Shown: one piece after another, positions 1 through 9,115 of the stretch
Layout: the number at the start of each line of letters is the position of its first letter
Position numbering within the stretch: position 1 is the stretch's first letter
Origin: Aquisphaera insulae
GTDB taxonomy: Bacteria > Planctomycetota > Planctomycetia > Isosphaerales > Isosphaeraceae
Assembly (NCBI RefSeq): GCF_011064615.1
Contig: NZ_JAALJH010000020.1
Location: 1 to 64,000 of the forward strand
Direction: 5' to 3'
Length of the DNA stretch: 64,000 bases
Position numbers and translations under genes: made by a program
Notes under the pieces: generated by a model
Seen by the model: only the letters and a program-made list of their open reading frames with translations
Database searches by the model: none
What the model was told of the DNA's origin: nothing

Positions 1-13
1 GAGCTAGGGCCGC

Positions 14-172
14 TTACTCCATCGCCAGCCGCGATGGACCGCGAGGCAGGTCGAAGCAGGCGATCACGTCCTTACCCTGCTGGGAGTAGGTCCCCGCATC
101 GACTTGAAGCGGCTTCGCCACGGGGGTGAGGGCGACGGTCCTCGCCTCGGTCACGAGGCAGGTCGAATCGTC
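14..172 (-). pseudogene. possible 3' end of an unrecognised gene
   Basis: The last 50 or so codons of a minus-strand frame ending in TAA at position 14 show strong G/C third positions and a protein-like composition, ending near FDLPRGPSRLAME. Upstream of about position 250 the same frame becomes arginine- and serine-rich with no clear start, so this looks like the tail of a decayed gene or a gene with an unseen start. No family is recognised. Confidence 0.25.
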
Positions 173-390
173 TTTTCTCCGTCGGTCGTCGGCGAGCAAG
201 TCGGGATGAACCACGGATGGCACGGAAGTCGTCGCTGCCCGTTTCGGCTCGCATGTTGATGTCCGCGCCCGGAGCGGTGTGGAAAATGGGCGCCGATTCG
301 ATAGCGTGGAGTCGCCGATCATGTCGCCGGCGGCCGATCTGGAGATCGAGTCGCGATCATCCCTCAGGCTCCTCCGCAGGGTCTGCGACC

Positions 391-942
391 ATGCACTTCT
401 GGAACAAGCTGTCCACCGCCGCATTGATGAGGTTGTCGGTCCTGGCATCGCTCAACGTGGTCATGCTTCGGATCGTCGGAGGATGGGACATCCTGCTTCA
501 TCCCTGGTTCTTCCTTTCGATGGTCACCCTGAATCTGGGCCTCTATTCGGTCATGGTCTATTCCGGAACGCTGAACAAGACATTGATCGGCATGATGTTG
601 GGAGGGTCGATCGCGCTCCTCGGTACGCTGCTGTACACGGGGATCGATGCCTCGGCCTTCGCGTACGGGGGACCTTTCCGCAGGCTCGGTAGCTTCGTGA
701 TGGAATCGGTCGTCAATCCGCGGCTCCAGTCCCTCCCGAAGACCACTTATGCAGGTGGGCCGATCACCCTCCGATTCGACCAGGTCGCGCTCCTGGGCAA
801 TTCCCTGATCGATGCTCTCGGCCTGGTCGCGATCGTGGCGGGGGGGCTTGTCGGGAGATTCGCGCAGGCGAGATTCGCCGTCCGAGGTTCCCCGCAGGCG
901 GCTCCCGAGGGAGGACCCCGGAGCCGGGTGCCGGGCCCATGA
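391..942 (+). CDS. small multi-pass membrane protein, unknown function
   Basis: A 183-residue protein starting at MHFWNKLSTAALMR. I prefer this ATG because the longer frame upstream (from 217) is Arg/Ser-rich and looks non-coding, and an AGGG lies about nine bases before it. It has three or four hydrophobic segments: roughly residues 10-30, 34-54, 63-85 and a last one near 135-155 (LGLVAIVAGGLVGRF), followed by a charged, proline-rich tail. No enzymatic motif is visible and I do not recognise the family. The neighbour downstream points the other way, so it is probably a single-gene unit. Confidence 0.55.
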   Translation: MHFWNKLSTAALMRLSVLASLNVVMLRIVGGWDILLHPWFFLSMVTLNLGLYSVMVYSGTLNKTLIGMMLGGSIALLGTLLYTGIDASAFAYGGPFRRLGSFVMESVVNPRLQSLPKTTYAGGPITLRFDQVALLGNSLIDALGLVAIVAGGLVGRFAQARFAVRGSPQAAPEGGPRSRVPGP

Positions 943-1094
943 ACCGGCCTGGATTCGGCGGCACTCTGCGAGGGGCGAGCCACTGGCAAGGTGCGAGCGT
1001 GGGATGCGGGGGGCCTCCGGGTTGGCTTGCCTGCCTCGGCCGGCGGGGAGGCCGGGTCGGGTCGCCCCGCTCCGCGGGCGAACATAGCGATTCG

Positions 1095-1724
1095 CTACCT
1101 GGGCCGTCGCCGCCGGCCGCTCGCTGGATTGGCCGGAGCGGCCGGAGGTATGAGGCCGGCGACGTCGAGCCGGACGATGACCGCCCCGTCCAGGGCCAGC
1201 TCGACGGACTCTCCGGGCCGGAGCGTCTTGCGCCTCGCCCGCGGCCGGTAGACCTCGAGGCAGCCATCGACCAGGTTGACGATCCAGTACAGGGGGATTC
1301 CCCCGCGAAGGTACGTCGCCGCGAGGGCCCGGTCATCGGCGAGCGAGGAGTCCGAGATCTCGACGATCAGGCCGACCTGGTCGGGCCGGGGCTGGGCCTC
1401 GAGGTAGTCGAGCGGGCCGCCGCGGACGATCGAGACGTCCGGTTCCGGCTCGCTGTCCCGGCCCGGGATCGCCACGGGGTCTTCGATCCGCATGAGCCAG
1501 CCCGGGGCGGCCCCGAGCGCCGCCGTCAGCACGTGCCGCACCAGGGCCGCCCCGGCGCAGTGCCTCGGTCCCTTCGACATCTTGCTGACGATCCTCCCCT
1601 CGATCAGCTCCACCCGGGCCCGCTCGTCGAGGATGCCGCGGGCGATCAGGCCTTCGTACTCGGCCACGGTCATGCGGCCGGACGGGGGCGGAGCCGTCGA
1701 AGCCCGTTTGGTCATCGTTGTCAT
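1095..1724 (-). CDS. Uma2-family (DUF820) restriction endonuclease-like protein
   Basis: About 209 residues. It shows the Uma2 layout: an early MTVAEYEGLI..GIL..ERVELIEGRI segment, then EPDVSIVRGG, then LIVEISDSSLADDR and GIPLYWIVNLVDG. The family has a PD-(D/E)XK-like fold and is hugely expanded in Planctomycetota and Cyanobacteria; its physiological role is unclear. The lysine usually found a few residues after the DR pair is not seen here (DRALAATY), so catalytic activity is doubtful. The start MTTMTKRAS is chosen because GGAGG lies seven bases upstream; an in-frame ATG two codons earlier would sit almost on that site. Confidence 0.85.
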   Translation of the reverse strand: MTTMTKRASTAPPPSGRMTVAEYEGLIARGILDERARVELIEGRIVSKMSKGPRHCAGAALVRHVLTAALGAAPGWLMRIEDPVAIPGRDSEPEPDVSIVRGGPLDYLEAQPRPDQVGLIVEISDSSLADDRALAATYLRGGIPLYWIVNLVDGCLEVYRPRARRKTLRPGESVELALDGAVIVRLDVAGLIPPAAPANPASGRRRRPR

Positions 1725-1762
1725 GGCCATGCCTCCACTGCGCGGGTAACGAGCTGACGGGC

Positions 1763-1978
1763 TCAGGTGCAATGAGGTGCCTGTTCGGCGAATCCGATCC
1801 TGGAGGCGTCGTGGACGAGGGGGCGATCGAGCAGGCCGGGGACCGTCGCCCGGTCCGCCGCGGCAAGTCGCTCGATCCGGCCCGCATGGTTCCGGTTGAC
1901 CCGGATTGCCAGGGATTTCGCGGCGGTCGTCACGGGTGCGGCCCTGGGCTTGCTCGTCTTCTTGCGGGCCATCGTCAT
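1763..1978 (-). CDS. small basic protein, possibly ribbon-helix-helix-like
   Basis: A 71-residue frame beginning MTMARKKTSKPRAAPV with G/C at nearly all third positions, so it is probably or was recently coding. The order is a Lys/Arg-rich N-terminus, a strand-like LAIRVNRN, then helical AGRIERLAAADRATVPGLLDRPL and IGFAEQAP. This resembles small planctomycete DNA-binding proteins of ribbon-helix-helix type, but the match is by general look only. No ribosome binding site is seen before the ATG. It lies just upstream of the Uma2 gene on the same strand. Confidence 0.45.
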   Translation of the reverse strand: MTMARKKTSKPRAAPVTTAAKSLAIRVNRNHAGRIERLAAADRATVPGLLDRPLVHDASRIGFAEQAPHCT

Positions 1979-2171
1979 CGCCCCGGGTAGGAGGACCTTC
2001 GTCGCACGGGATCGGGACGGCATGGCTCGCCCCGCGTACGCGACACCCGTCGGAAGTCTACGCCCGGCATGCGGGCAGTGGCAAGCCGGAACCGGAACGC
2101 CGTAGTTATGCCGTGCGTGTAGAGTAAAGAGATTGAGCGCGGCCGCGATTCCCAGGAGGAGAGCCGATCCG

Positions 2172-3440
2172 ATGAGAGACCCTTCGCGTCGTGATACGTT
2201 TCGGATTGCGGCCGGGCTTGCCGCGGGGACCGTCGCGGGGGCCATCCCCGATTTATCGGCGGCGGCCGCGGACGCGCGGGCGGACGAGGCTCGGCGACGA
2301 TATCTCACGCCGGGGGATGAGTTCGGCGACGTCAGCCGCGGGGACCCGGTGCCGCATTCGCTCCGGGGCGAGGCGCTCGTGAAGGCCCGGCTCACGCCCG
2401 AGGCCTGGCGGCTCGAGGTGGTCGCGGAGGGGAAGGCGAAGGTCCCCTCGCCGCGGCGGATCGACGACGGGACGGCCGTGGACCTGGCCACGCTCGCGAA
2501 GCTCGGCGAGGCGAAGGGCGTCCTCTTCCTCAAGGCGATGCAGTGCACCAACATCGCCTACCCGCTGGGCCAGGGGCTCTGGGAGGGCGTGCCGCTCCGC
2601 GAGGTCCTCCGCCTGGCCGGGCCGATGAAGGAGGTCCGGCGCGTCGCCTACTGGGGCTTCCACAACGACGACCCGAAGCAGTTGTTCCGCTCGTCGCTGG
2701 CGATCAACCAGGTCCTCGACACCCCACCCGGAGAGCTCCCCCCGCTGGTCGCCTACAGGCTCAACGGCGGTCCGATCCCCCTGGAACGCGGCGGCCCCGT
2801 CCGGATGATCGTCCCGTGGGCCCACGGCTTCAAGTCGATCAAGTGGCTCCGGCACGTCGTCCTCACCAACGACTATCGGGCCAACGACACCTACGCCCTG
2901 GAGGACAACGACCCCGAATCCTACCTCAAGACGGCCGCCTACATCGACGACGACGAGCGCGAGGCGACCTTCGCGACCGGCACGCCGGCCATCATCCGCG
3001 GCACGGCGATGGTCGGCTGGCCCGGCCTCGACCGCGTCGAATGCTGGCTCCGGCCGATACCCGAGCCGGCGCCCGCACGGGCCGCGGAGCTGAAGGACGA
3101 CGATCCTGCGTGGGCAACCGCGACGTGGAAGGCCTGCCGCATGGACCCGCCGCCCTCCGACCTCGCGGCCGAGCTGCCCGCGGGCGTCGACCCCGCCCGG
3201 ATCTGGGGATTTGGCCGCGACGGCCGGCCGCGCGAGTGGCCGATGAGGTATAGCCTCGCGCCGTGGTCCGTCACCCTCGAGGGCCTGAAGCCCGGGACCT
3301 ATGAGCTGCGGGCGCGGGCCGTCGACCGCAACGGCTTCGCCCAGCCCGAGCCCCGGCCCTTCGCGCAGCGATCGGGCATGAACGGGATCCAGGCCAGGCG
3401 AATCCGGATCGGCGACGGCCCGCCGCGAGCGGGCCGCTGA
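2172..3440 (+). CDS. TAT-exported molybdopterin oxidoreductase, sulfite oxidase fold
   Basis: A 422-residue protein. The N-terminus SRRDTFRIAAGLAAG is a twin-arginine signal, so a periplasmic molybdenum-cofactor protein is expected. The central part (residues about 85-260) matches the SUOX molybdopterin domain: KAMQCTNIAYPLGQG holds the probable Mo-ligand cysteine near residue 125, followed by W.GVPLREVL, then GGPVRMIVPWAHGFKSIKWL. The C-terminal part (about 265-410) looks like the Ig-like dimerisation domain with GTAMVGWPGLDRVECWL. Family members oxidise sulfite or reduce oxidised methionine; the substrate here is not known. The start follows CAGGAGG by about 12 bases. It stands alone. Confidence 0.85.
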   Translation: MRDPSRRDTFRIAAGLAAGTVAGAIPDLSAAAADARADEARRRYLTPGDEFGDVSRGDPVPHSLRGEALVKARLTPEAWRLEVVAEGKAKVPSPRRIDDGTAVDLATLAKLGEAKGVLFLKAMQCTNIAYPLGQGLWEGVPLREVLRLAGPMKEVRRVAYWGFHNDDPKQLFRSSLAINQVLDTPPGELPPLVAYRLNGGPIPLERGGPVRMIVPWAHGFKSIKWLRHVVLTNDYRANDTYALEDNDPESYLKTAAYIDDDEREATFATGTPAIIRGTAMVGWPGLDRVECWLRPIPEPAPARAAELKDDDPAWATATWKACRMDPPPSDLAAELPAGVDPARIWGFGRDGRPREWPMRYSLAPWSVTLEGLKPGTYELRARAVDRNGFAQPEPRPFAQRSGMNGIQARRIRIGDGPPRAGR

Positions 3441-3468
3441 GCCGCGATCCCGACGTTCGCGGCGCGGC

Positions 3469-6447
3469 TCAGGGCGTGTCCAGGAGCGAGCCCAGGGCCT
3501 CGTCGAGGAGCGACAGCCTGGAAGCGGCACGCCTGAGCGACTGGTCGACGCGCGGGCAGGTCGCGGAGGCGGTGATCGGCGACGAGGTGCCGAGCCCGCC
3601 GCGGGATGACGTCTGGGGTGCGACGATCGGTGTCGCGGGGGTCGTGGAGGGGGGGAGTGCCTGGCTGAGGACGGTCATCGCTGACCGCAACAGGCCACCC
3701 CAGGGGAAGAGGCTCGGGCGGTCGCCGAGGAAGCGTACCACGCCGAAGTCGGAGCCGGTGTAGGGGTTGGGCAGGGCCGAGTACGAGGCCACGATCTTGC
3801 CTCCGGGCGCGAGGGCGAGCGAGACGTCGCTGAAGTTCTGGGGCGGGGCGTTCACCAGCGAGGTGACCACCACGCCGGCCGTGCCGAAGCTGGGGGCGAG
3901 CGCCCCTTGCGAGTTCAGCCGGGCCAGGGCGACCGTGCTGGGGCTCGACGTGTAGTTCGGGGCGTAGCCAAGGTTGAATGCGGAGCCCCCCACGACGATC
4001 TTGCCGTCGGGCTGGACGACCACGGCATTCGCATAGGCGTAGTCCGGGCCGCCGAGGTCGGTGGCGGGCATCACCAGGACCTGCGTCACGCCGGCCGTGC
4101 CGAAGGCCGGATCGAGGACGCCGGCCGTGGTGAATCGCGCGACCTCGAATACGGTCGCGTAATAGGTGTCGCCGATCTGGGTCGCGGTTCCGGCCGCGAT
4201 GATCCCCGATCCGGGCTGGAACGCCAGGCTGGTGATGCCGTTCATGCCGGGCAGCGTCGCCACGCCGGCCGTGCCGAAGGCCGGGTCCAGGGTGCCGTCG
4301 GCCTTGAAGCGGACGAGCATGCCTTCGGCCTGGTAGTTCGCGTCCACGGTCGAGCCTCCGAGCACGATCTTGCCGTCGGGCTGGATCACGACCGAGCTCG
4401 CCACGTCGTACGGGGACGAGGACGCCAGGGCGATCCCGCCGGCGCCGAAGGTCGGGTCGAGGGCCCCCCGCGAGGTCACCCTGACGGCCGCGACGCTCGA
4501 GCCGTACGAGCTGGCCGTCCCCGACACGACGATCTTACCGTCCGCCTGGATCGCCACGCCCGAGGCGGTGTCGTCGGAGTCGCCCAGGTCGATCGTCAGC
4601 AGCCCGCCCGTGCCGAACGAGCGGTCGAGCGAGCCGTCGATGTTGTAGCGGGCGATCGCGAATTTCCGGGTGGTCGTGTAGGTGCTCGTGTCCAGGGATT
4701 CGGTCGTGCCGACGACCACGATCTTGCCGTCGCGCTGGACGGCCATCGCGGAGGCGGTATCGTTGTCCCCGCCGAAGCTGGTGATCACGCGGCCGCCCTG
4801 GCCGAAGAACGGGTTGAGCCAGCCGTTGGGCAGGTACTCGGTCAGGCCGAACGAGCCGCCGCCGTAGGGCGAGGCGCCGGTCGAGGTGGTCCCGGCCACG
4901 AGTACGAGGCCACCGGGCAGCGTCGCCACGTCCGAGGCCGTGTCCTTTCGCGAGCCCGTGAATGTGGCGGTGTTCCGGCCGCCGGAGGCATAATGCGTGT
5001 CGAGGCCCCCCCGCGCGTCGAACCGGGCGACCTCGATGGCCGTGGCAACGGGCGAGAGGGGCGACGGAACGGGTGTGTACCCCACGAGCAGGATCTTGCC
5101 GTCGGGTTGGAGGGCCGCAACCTTGGCGCGATCCTGGGCGACGGGCGGGCTGGTGATCGAGACGCCGCCGGTCCCGAACGAGGCGTCGGCCGCGCCGGTG
5201 GTCCCGGAGTAACGGGCCAGGACGAAGCCGGTGTTCGTGGACGTCGTCCCGCTGCTGTTCCAGCCGACCGCCAGGATCTTGCCGTCGGGCTGGAGGGCCA
5301 GGTCGGTCAGGCGGGACGTCGTGGGCAGGACCGTCGTGACGACGCTCGCCGTGCCGAACGAGGCGTCGGGCGTGCCGTCGACGTTCAGCCGCTGGAGCGA
5401 GAAATTCCAGGAGATCGTCTCGCCGAGCACGACCTTGCCGTCGGCCTGGACGACCACCGGCGCGTCGCCGGGAAAGGCGAAAAATCCCGCGGAGCGGCCG
5501 AAGTAGATGCCGTCCGAGGCGAACCCGGTGTCGAGCTGGCCGGCCGTCGTGAACCGGGCCGCGGTGTAGTACCAGGAACTGCCCTCGTCGGACGTCGTCG
5601 TCCCCGCGACCACGATCTTCCCGTCCGGAGCCAGGGCGAGATCGTAAGCGTAGCTGTAGTTGAAGCTATAGCTGTACGGGCCCGAGGGTGCGGCGACGGC
5701 GTGGCCGCCGGTCCCGAAGCCGGCGTCGAGGCTGCCGTCGGCGTTGAACCGGGCGACCCCGAACGCGTAGTCGATGCCGAAGTCGTACGGGTTGCCCGAG
5801 GTCGTCCCCGAGACCACGATCTTGCCGTCGGGCTGGACTGCGATGGCGCTCGGCGTGTCGTCGGTGGGCAGGACCGTCGAGCCGAGGGCGTAGCCGATGT
5901 TGGTCGCGGCGATGCCGTGGTCGCCGAAGGTCGTGTCGAGCCGGCCGCCCGGCGTGTAGCGGGCCACGGCGAAGTCGTTGACCGCCCAGTCGGGCGAGTA
6001 CGGCGGGCGGCTCAGCGGGCCGGTGACGAGGATGTCGCCGGAGGCGTCGAGCGCCACGCTGGGCCTGACGCCGATGAGGACCTGGCGGCCGACGATCGGC
6101 GTGACGATCCGCCCCCCCTGCCCGAACGTGGGGTCGAGGGCCCCGCCGCGGGTGTACCGCATCAGCACGGTCGTGAAGTCGCCGTCGGCGTCGCTCACGA
6201 GGCCGGCGACGACGAGCCGGCCGGACGAGTCCACCACGCCGCCGGTCCCCTGCGCCGTGGCCGGGACCAGCGGGAAATCGGTCGTCACGGACCCGCCCGA
6301 GCCGAAGGTCGGGTCGAGCGATCCGGCGCTCAGCAGCGCGCGTCGTTCGAGCGGCTCGAGCCGCGGCCGGCGGTCACGGCCCCGCCCTCGATTCCTTCGC
6401 ATGCAGTGACGATCGCGCGTTCCGGGCCGTGTCAGGGACGAACTCAT
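3469..6447 (-). CDS. delta-60 repeat surface protein with LEPR-XLL N-terminus
   Basis: A 992-residue protein. After a basic leader comes RRPRLEPLERRALLSA, the LEPR-XLL motif found at the start of many large exported planctomycete proteins. The rest is about 14 delta-60-type repeats, each combining a LDPTFG.GG element with an A.QPDGKIVV.G element, which probably form a beta-propeller or beta-solenoid. The last 90 residues lack repeats and hold a proline-rich stretch. A surface or extracellular role is inferred; no enzyme motif is seen. The start ATG at 6447 has GGAG eight bases upstream; earlier in-frame starts give a non-coding-like extension. Confidence 0.85.
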   Translation of the reverse strand: MSSSLTRPGTRDRHCMRRNRGRGRDRRPRLEPLERRALLSAGSLDPTFGSGGSVTTDFPLVPATAQGTGGVVDSSGRLVVAGLVSDADGDFTTVLMRYTRGGALDPTFGQGGRIVTPIVGRQVLIGVRPSVALDASGDILVTGPLSRPPYSPDWAVNDFAVARYTPGGRLDTTFGDHGIAATNIGYALGSTVLPTDDTPSAIAVQPDGKIVVSGTTSGNPYDFGIDYAFGVARFNADGSLDAGFGTGGHAVAAPSGPYSYSFNYSYAYDLALAPDGKIVVAGTTTSDEGSSWYYTAARFTTAGQLDTGFASDGIYFGRSAGFFAFPGDAPVVVQADGKVVLGETISWNFSLQRLNVDGTPDASFGTASVVTTVLPTTSRLTDLALQPDGKILAVGWNSSGTTSTNTGFVLARYSGTTGAADASFGTGGVSITSPPVAQDRAKVAALQPDGKILLVGYTPVPSPLSPVATAIEVARFDARGGLDTHYASGGRNTATFTGSRKDTASDVATLPGGLVLVAGTTSTGASPYGGGSFGLTEYLPNGWLNPFFGQGGRVITSFGGDNDTASAMAVQRDGKIVVVGTTESLDTSTYTTTRKFAIARYNIDGSLDRSFGTGGLLTIDLGDSDDTASGVAIQADGKIVVSGTASSYGSSVAAVRVTSRGALDPTFGAGGIALASSSPYDVASSVVIQPDGKIVLGGSTVDANYQAEGMLVRFKADGTLDPAFGTAGVATLPGMNGITSLAFQPGSGIIAAGTATQIGDTYYATVFEVARFTTAGVLDPAFGTAGVTQVLVMPATDLGGPDYAYANAVVVQPDGKIVVGGSAFNLGYAPNYTSSPSTVALARLNSQGALAPSFGTAGVVVTSLVNAPPQNFSDVSLALAPGGKIVASYSALPNPYTGSDFGVVRFLGDRPSLFPWGGLLRSAMTVLSQALPPSTTPATPIVAPQTSSRGGLGTSSPITASATCPRVDQSLRRAASRLSLLDEALGSLLDTP

Positions 6448-6745
6448 GGGCGTTGCTCCGGGGATGGGAATGAGTGAGGACACGTGATGGATGCGGGAAT
6501 TCGGCGCGCACGGGGGGCGCAGGCGGCGGCGGGCCGGCCTTGGCGCGGATTTGCCGTCCGGCTCGATCGCAGCGCGCACCGCGATCCGGCGGCGCGCGTG
6601 GGCCCGTCAGGCGGACATCATGGCGGCCTCGCCGGGCCGGGTCGCCCAGGGCGGATGCCGCGTTCGCGGGGGGCCGGGACGCCGGCCCCCGCCGTCATCG
6701 ATCAGGGCCTGCACGCTCCTTTCACATTGAACGTTGATGAAGTCA
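6448..6745. other. intergenic region without recognisable gene
   Basis: About 300 bases between the 5' end of the delta-60 protein gene and the 3' end of the M56-HAF gene, both on the minus strand. Open frames here are Arg/Gly-rich shadows of GC-rich DNA. No operator, repeat or RNA was recognised. Confidence 0.5.
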
Positions 6746-9103
6746 TCACGACGGGACATGATTTGCTTGCAGCGCCCGGGGCCAGGCGATCGCCGGGACG
6801 GCCAGGAGCGACGCGAGGCCGACGATGAGGCCCGGGAGCCGGTCCGACTCGGGGGTCAGGAGGACGGCGCGGAAGGCGTTCGACGAGGGGCCGACCCACT
6901 CCGCCTGGCCGACGATCTGGCCGCGGTTGTTGATGGCGTGCGCCTTCAGGATGGTCAGGCCGGTATCCGCGGGGATGAGGTCGTTGAGGTCGTGCATGCC
7001 GCGGCCGTCGTGGAGGAAGGCGTGCCCCCCGACGTTCGGGCTCAGCTCCGAGTCGCCGACGACCTCGCCGCGATCGTTGATGTCGGTGGCGGTGCTCCGC
7101 TGCCCTCCAAGGGTCCCGAGGTCATCGCGGGCGGGATCCACGGGTCGGCCCGGCGGGGTCCGGAAGGCGTGGCTGACCACGCCGCTGTCCCCGTTGCCCA
7201 CGATGCAGGAGCCGACGACCTGGCCGCGGCCGTTGATCGCGGCGGGCCAGCAATCACCCAGGTCGTCCGTGCGCAGGTCGACGGGCCGGCCGGGTCGCGA
7301 CCGGAAGGCATGGGACCGGCCGTCGGGACCGAGGGTCCGGCCGATGACCTGGCCGCGGGCGTTGATGGCGCCCGGGAAGACCTGCTTGCTCCCCAATCGC
7401 GGGAACCGGGAGCCGGTGTCGCCGAAGTCGTCACGGCTCGGGTCGATGGGCCGGCCGGGCTCGGTGCGGAAGCCCGACGTGCATTCGCGGTTGTCGATGA
7501 CGACCCCCACGACCTCGCCGGCGTCATTGATGGCCTGGGCGTGCGTGCACGCGGCCTCCCAGGTGTTGTAGTCCTCGGCGGGCTGGAAGTTCCGTAACAA
7601 GCTCAGGCGCCTGGGATCCAGCTCCTCGATGGGCGGGAAGCTCCGCTCGTCGAGCGTGCCGAGGGGCGTGACCCTGTCTCCGAGGACCCTGTACGAGGCC
7701 CGGCGAGCCCCCACGGTCCCCCCCAGGCCGAGCTGTGACGGCCAGTACGTCGCATCCACCATGTTCCGGGTGGTCGCCCAGACGAGGACCTCGCCGCGGT
7801 TGTTGATCGCCCGGGCGATGGACTGGAGGCTGGGCACCGGGAGCAAATCGGTGGCCGGGTCGATCGGGCGATTGGGCCGGGTACGGAACGCCTGCGGCAG
7901 CTCGTCGGTGAGGGTCTCGGACTGGCCGACGACCTCGCCGCGGTCGTTGATGTCGTTGGCCTTCGTGAAGGCCCCGCCCAGGCTGCCAAGATCCATCACC
8001 CGGTATCGCCGCGGGGCCAGGTCCCCGGGGATGGAAAGGGGCAGGATCACGCCGGCGACGCCGAGGAGTCCCGCGGCGCCGCGGCGGGAGAGGCCCGGGG
8101 CGGTCGTCCCCTTCATGATCCCGACGAGGCGGCTCTTCAGGAGCGAGGCGTCCCCCAGCCCGATGCCCAGGACGAGCCGCCGCGCGGGGGCCTCGGCGAG
8201 GAAGTCCATCGTGTCCAGGAGCGTCCGGGCGTACTTCCGCCGCGAGCCGGGGAGGGCCCGCAGGACCAGGGCGTCGCAGCACTGCTCCTCCGCCTCGCGG
8301 AGCGAGCGGCGGGCCCACCAGGCGACCGGGAACCACCAGTAGAGGACCGTCACGATCATCTCGAGCGGGCGGATCCAGTGGTCGCGGCGGCGGAGGTGGG
8401 CGAGCTCGTGCGTGACCAGCGAGGCCCGCTGGTCCTCGTCCAGTCGGCTCCAGAGCTCCTCCGGGATGATCAGCCCCGGCCGCCCGGCGAGCCCCCAGAC
8501 CGCCGGCGAGAGCCGGCCGGGGACGAGCCAGGCGCGCGGGGCCCGGGCCAGGCCCAGCGACGCGGCGATGGCGTCGGTCAGGCCCTGCACGTCCGACGGC
8601 GCCGGCGCGTGCGAGCCCAGCCAGCGCCGGATCCGGGCGAACTGGATCAGGTAGCCGGCGCCCCAGAGGATCGAGCCCGCCGACCAGGCCGACAGCAGGG
8701 CCGGCATCCACTCGGCGAGGCCATCGGCCGCGGCGTCCCGCGGCGGGCTCGCCGCCGCCGCCGGCGCGGGGGCCTGCCCCGGGGACGAGGCCGCCGCGAC
8801 CGCCCCGGGCCCGGTCGACGCTCCGGCGGGCCGGGCGGGGACGGCCCGGGGGCCGATCTCGCCGGCGGACGTGGCTGGCGGGCGGGCCGTCGACCGAGAC
8901 GGCCAGGGCAGCGTCAGGTCGATCGGCACGATCGGCGGGGTGACGAGCTTCACCAGGAGCAGGAGCCAGAGCCGGTGCCCGAGCGCCGGCCGCCTCGCGA
9001 ACCGGTCGACCAGCGCCACGATCGGGGCCAGCGCGGAGACCAGCACGGCGTTGTCGAACGCCGCGCGGAGCAGGCCGTCGGCGTCGGTGCCCATCTCGAA
9101 CAT
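6746..9103 (-). CDS. BlaR1/M56-type membrane metallopeptidase fused to HAF repeats
   Basis: A 785-residue protein. Hydrophobic segments lie at about 18-35, 44-62 and 135-155. An M56 catalytic site follows: VTHELAHLRRRDH (HELAH at 232-236) and EAEEQCCDA near 272-278, which supplies the third zinc ligand, then a hydrophobic segment at 343-358. Classical BlaR1/MecR1 end in a penicillin-sensing domain. Here residues 365-745 instead carry about seven HAF-type repeats (AINNRGEVVG-like), with a last hydrophobic segment near 755-775. The gene starts 12 bases after the BlaI-family gene, the usual partner order. It probably senses an envelope signal and cleaves or triggers cleavage of the repressor; the ligand is unknown. 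Confidence 0.88.
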   Translation of the reverse strand: MFEMGTDADGLLRAAFDNAVLVSALAPIVALVDRFARRPALGHRLWLLLLVKLVTPPIVPIDLTLPWPSRSTARPPATSAGEIGPRAVPARPAGASTGPGAVAAASSPGQAPAPAAAASPPRDAAADGLAEWMPALLSAWSAGSILWGAGYLIQFARIRRWLGSHAPAPSDVQGLTDAIAASLGLARAPRAWLVPGRLSPAVWGLAGRPGLIIPEELWSRLDEDQRASLVTHELAHLRRRDHWIRPLEMIVTVLYWWFPVAWWARRSLREAEEQCCDALVLRALPGSRRKYARTLLDTMDFLAEAPARRLVLGIGLGDASLLKSRLVGIMKGTTAPGLSRRGAAGLLGVAGVILPLSIPGDLAPRRYRVMDLGSLGGAFTKANDINDRGEVVGQSETLTDELPQAFRTRPNRPIDPATDLLPVPSLQSIARAINNRGEVLVWATTRNMVDATYWPSQLGLGGTVGARRASYRVLGDRVTPLGTLDERSFPPIEELDPRRLSLLRNFQPAEDYNTWEAACTHAQAINDAGEVVGVVIDNRECTSGFRTEPGRPIDPSRDDFGDTGSRFPRLGSKQVFPGAINARGQVIGRTLGPDGRSHAFRSRPGRPVDLRTDDLGDCWPAAINGRGQVVGSCIVGNGDSGVVSHAFRTPPGRPVDPARDDLGTLGGQRSTATDINDRGEVVGDSELSPNVGGHAFLHDGRGMHDLNDLIPADTGLTILKAHAINNRGQIVGQAEWVGPSSNAFRAVLLTPESDRLPGLIVGLASLLAVPAIAWPRALQANHVPS

Positions 9104-9115
9104 GATGGCCCCCCG

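Noticed and set aside
3469..6447. Regular repeats as a CRISPR array
   Set aside because: The repeats are coding, variable in sequence and not separated by constant-length spacers.
3907..6477. 856-residue plus-strand open frame
   Set aside because: It is antisense to the delta-60 repeat gene; its Gly/Arg/Val-rich repeats simply mirror the repeats on the other strand.
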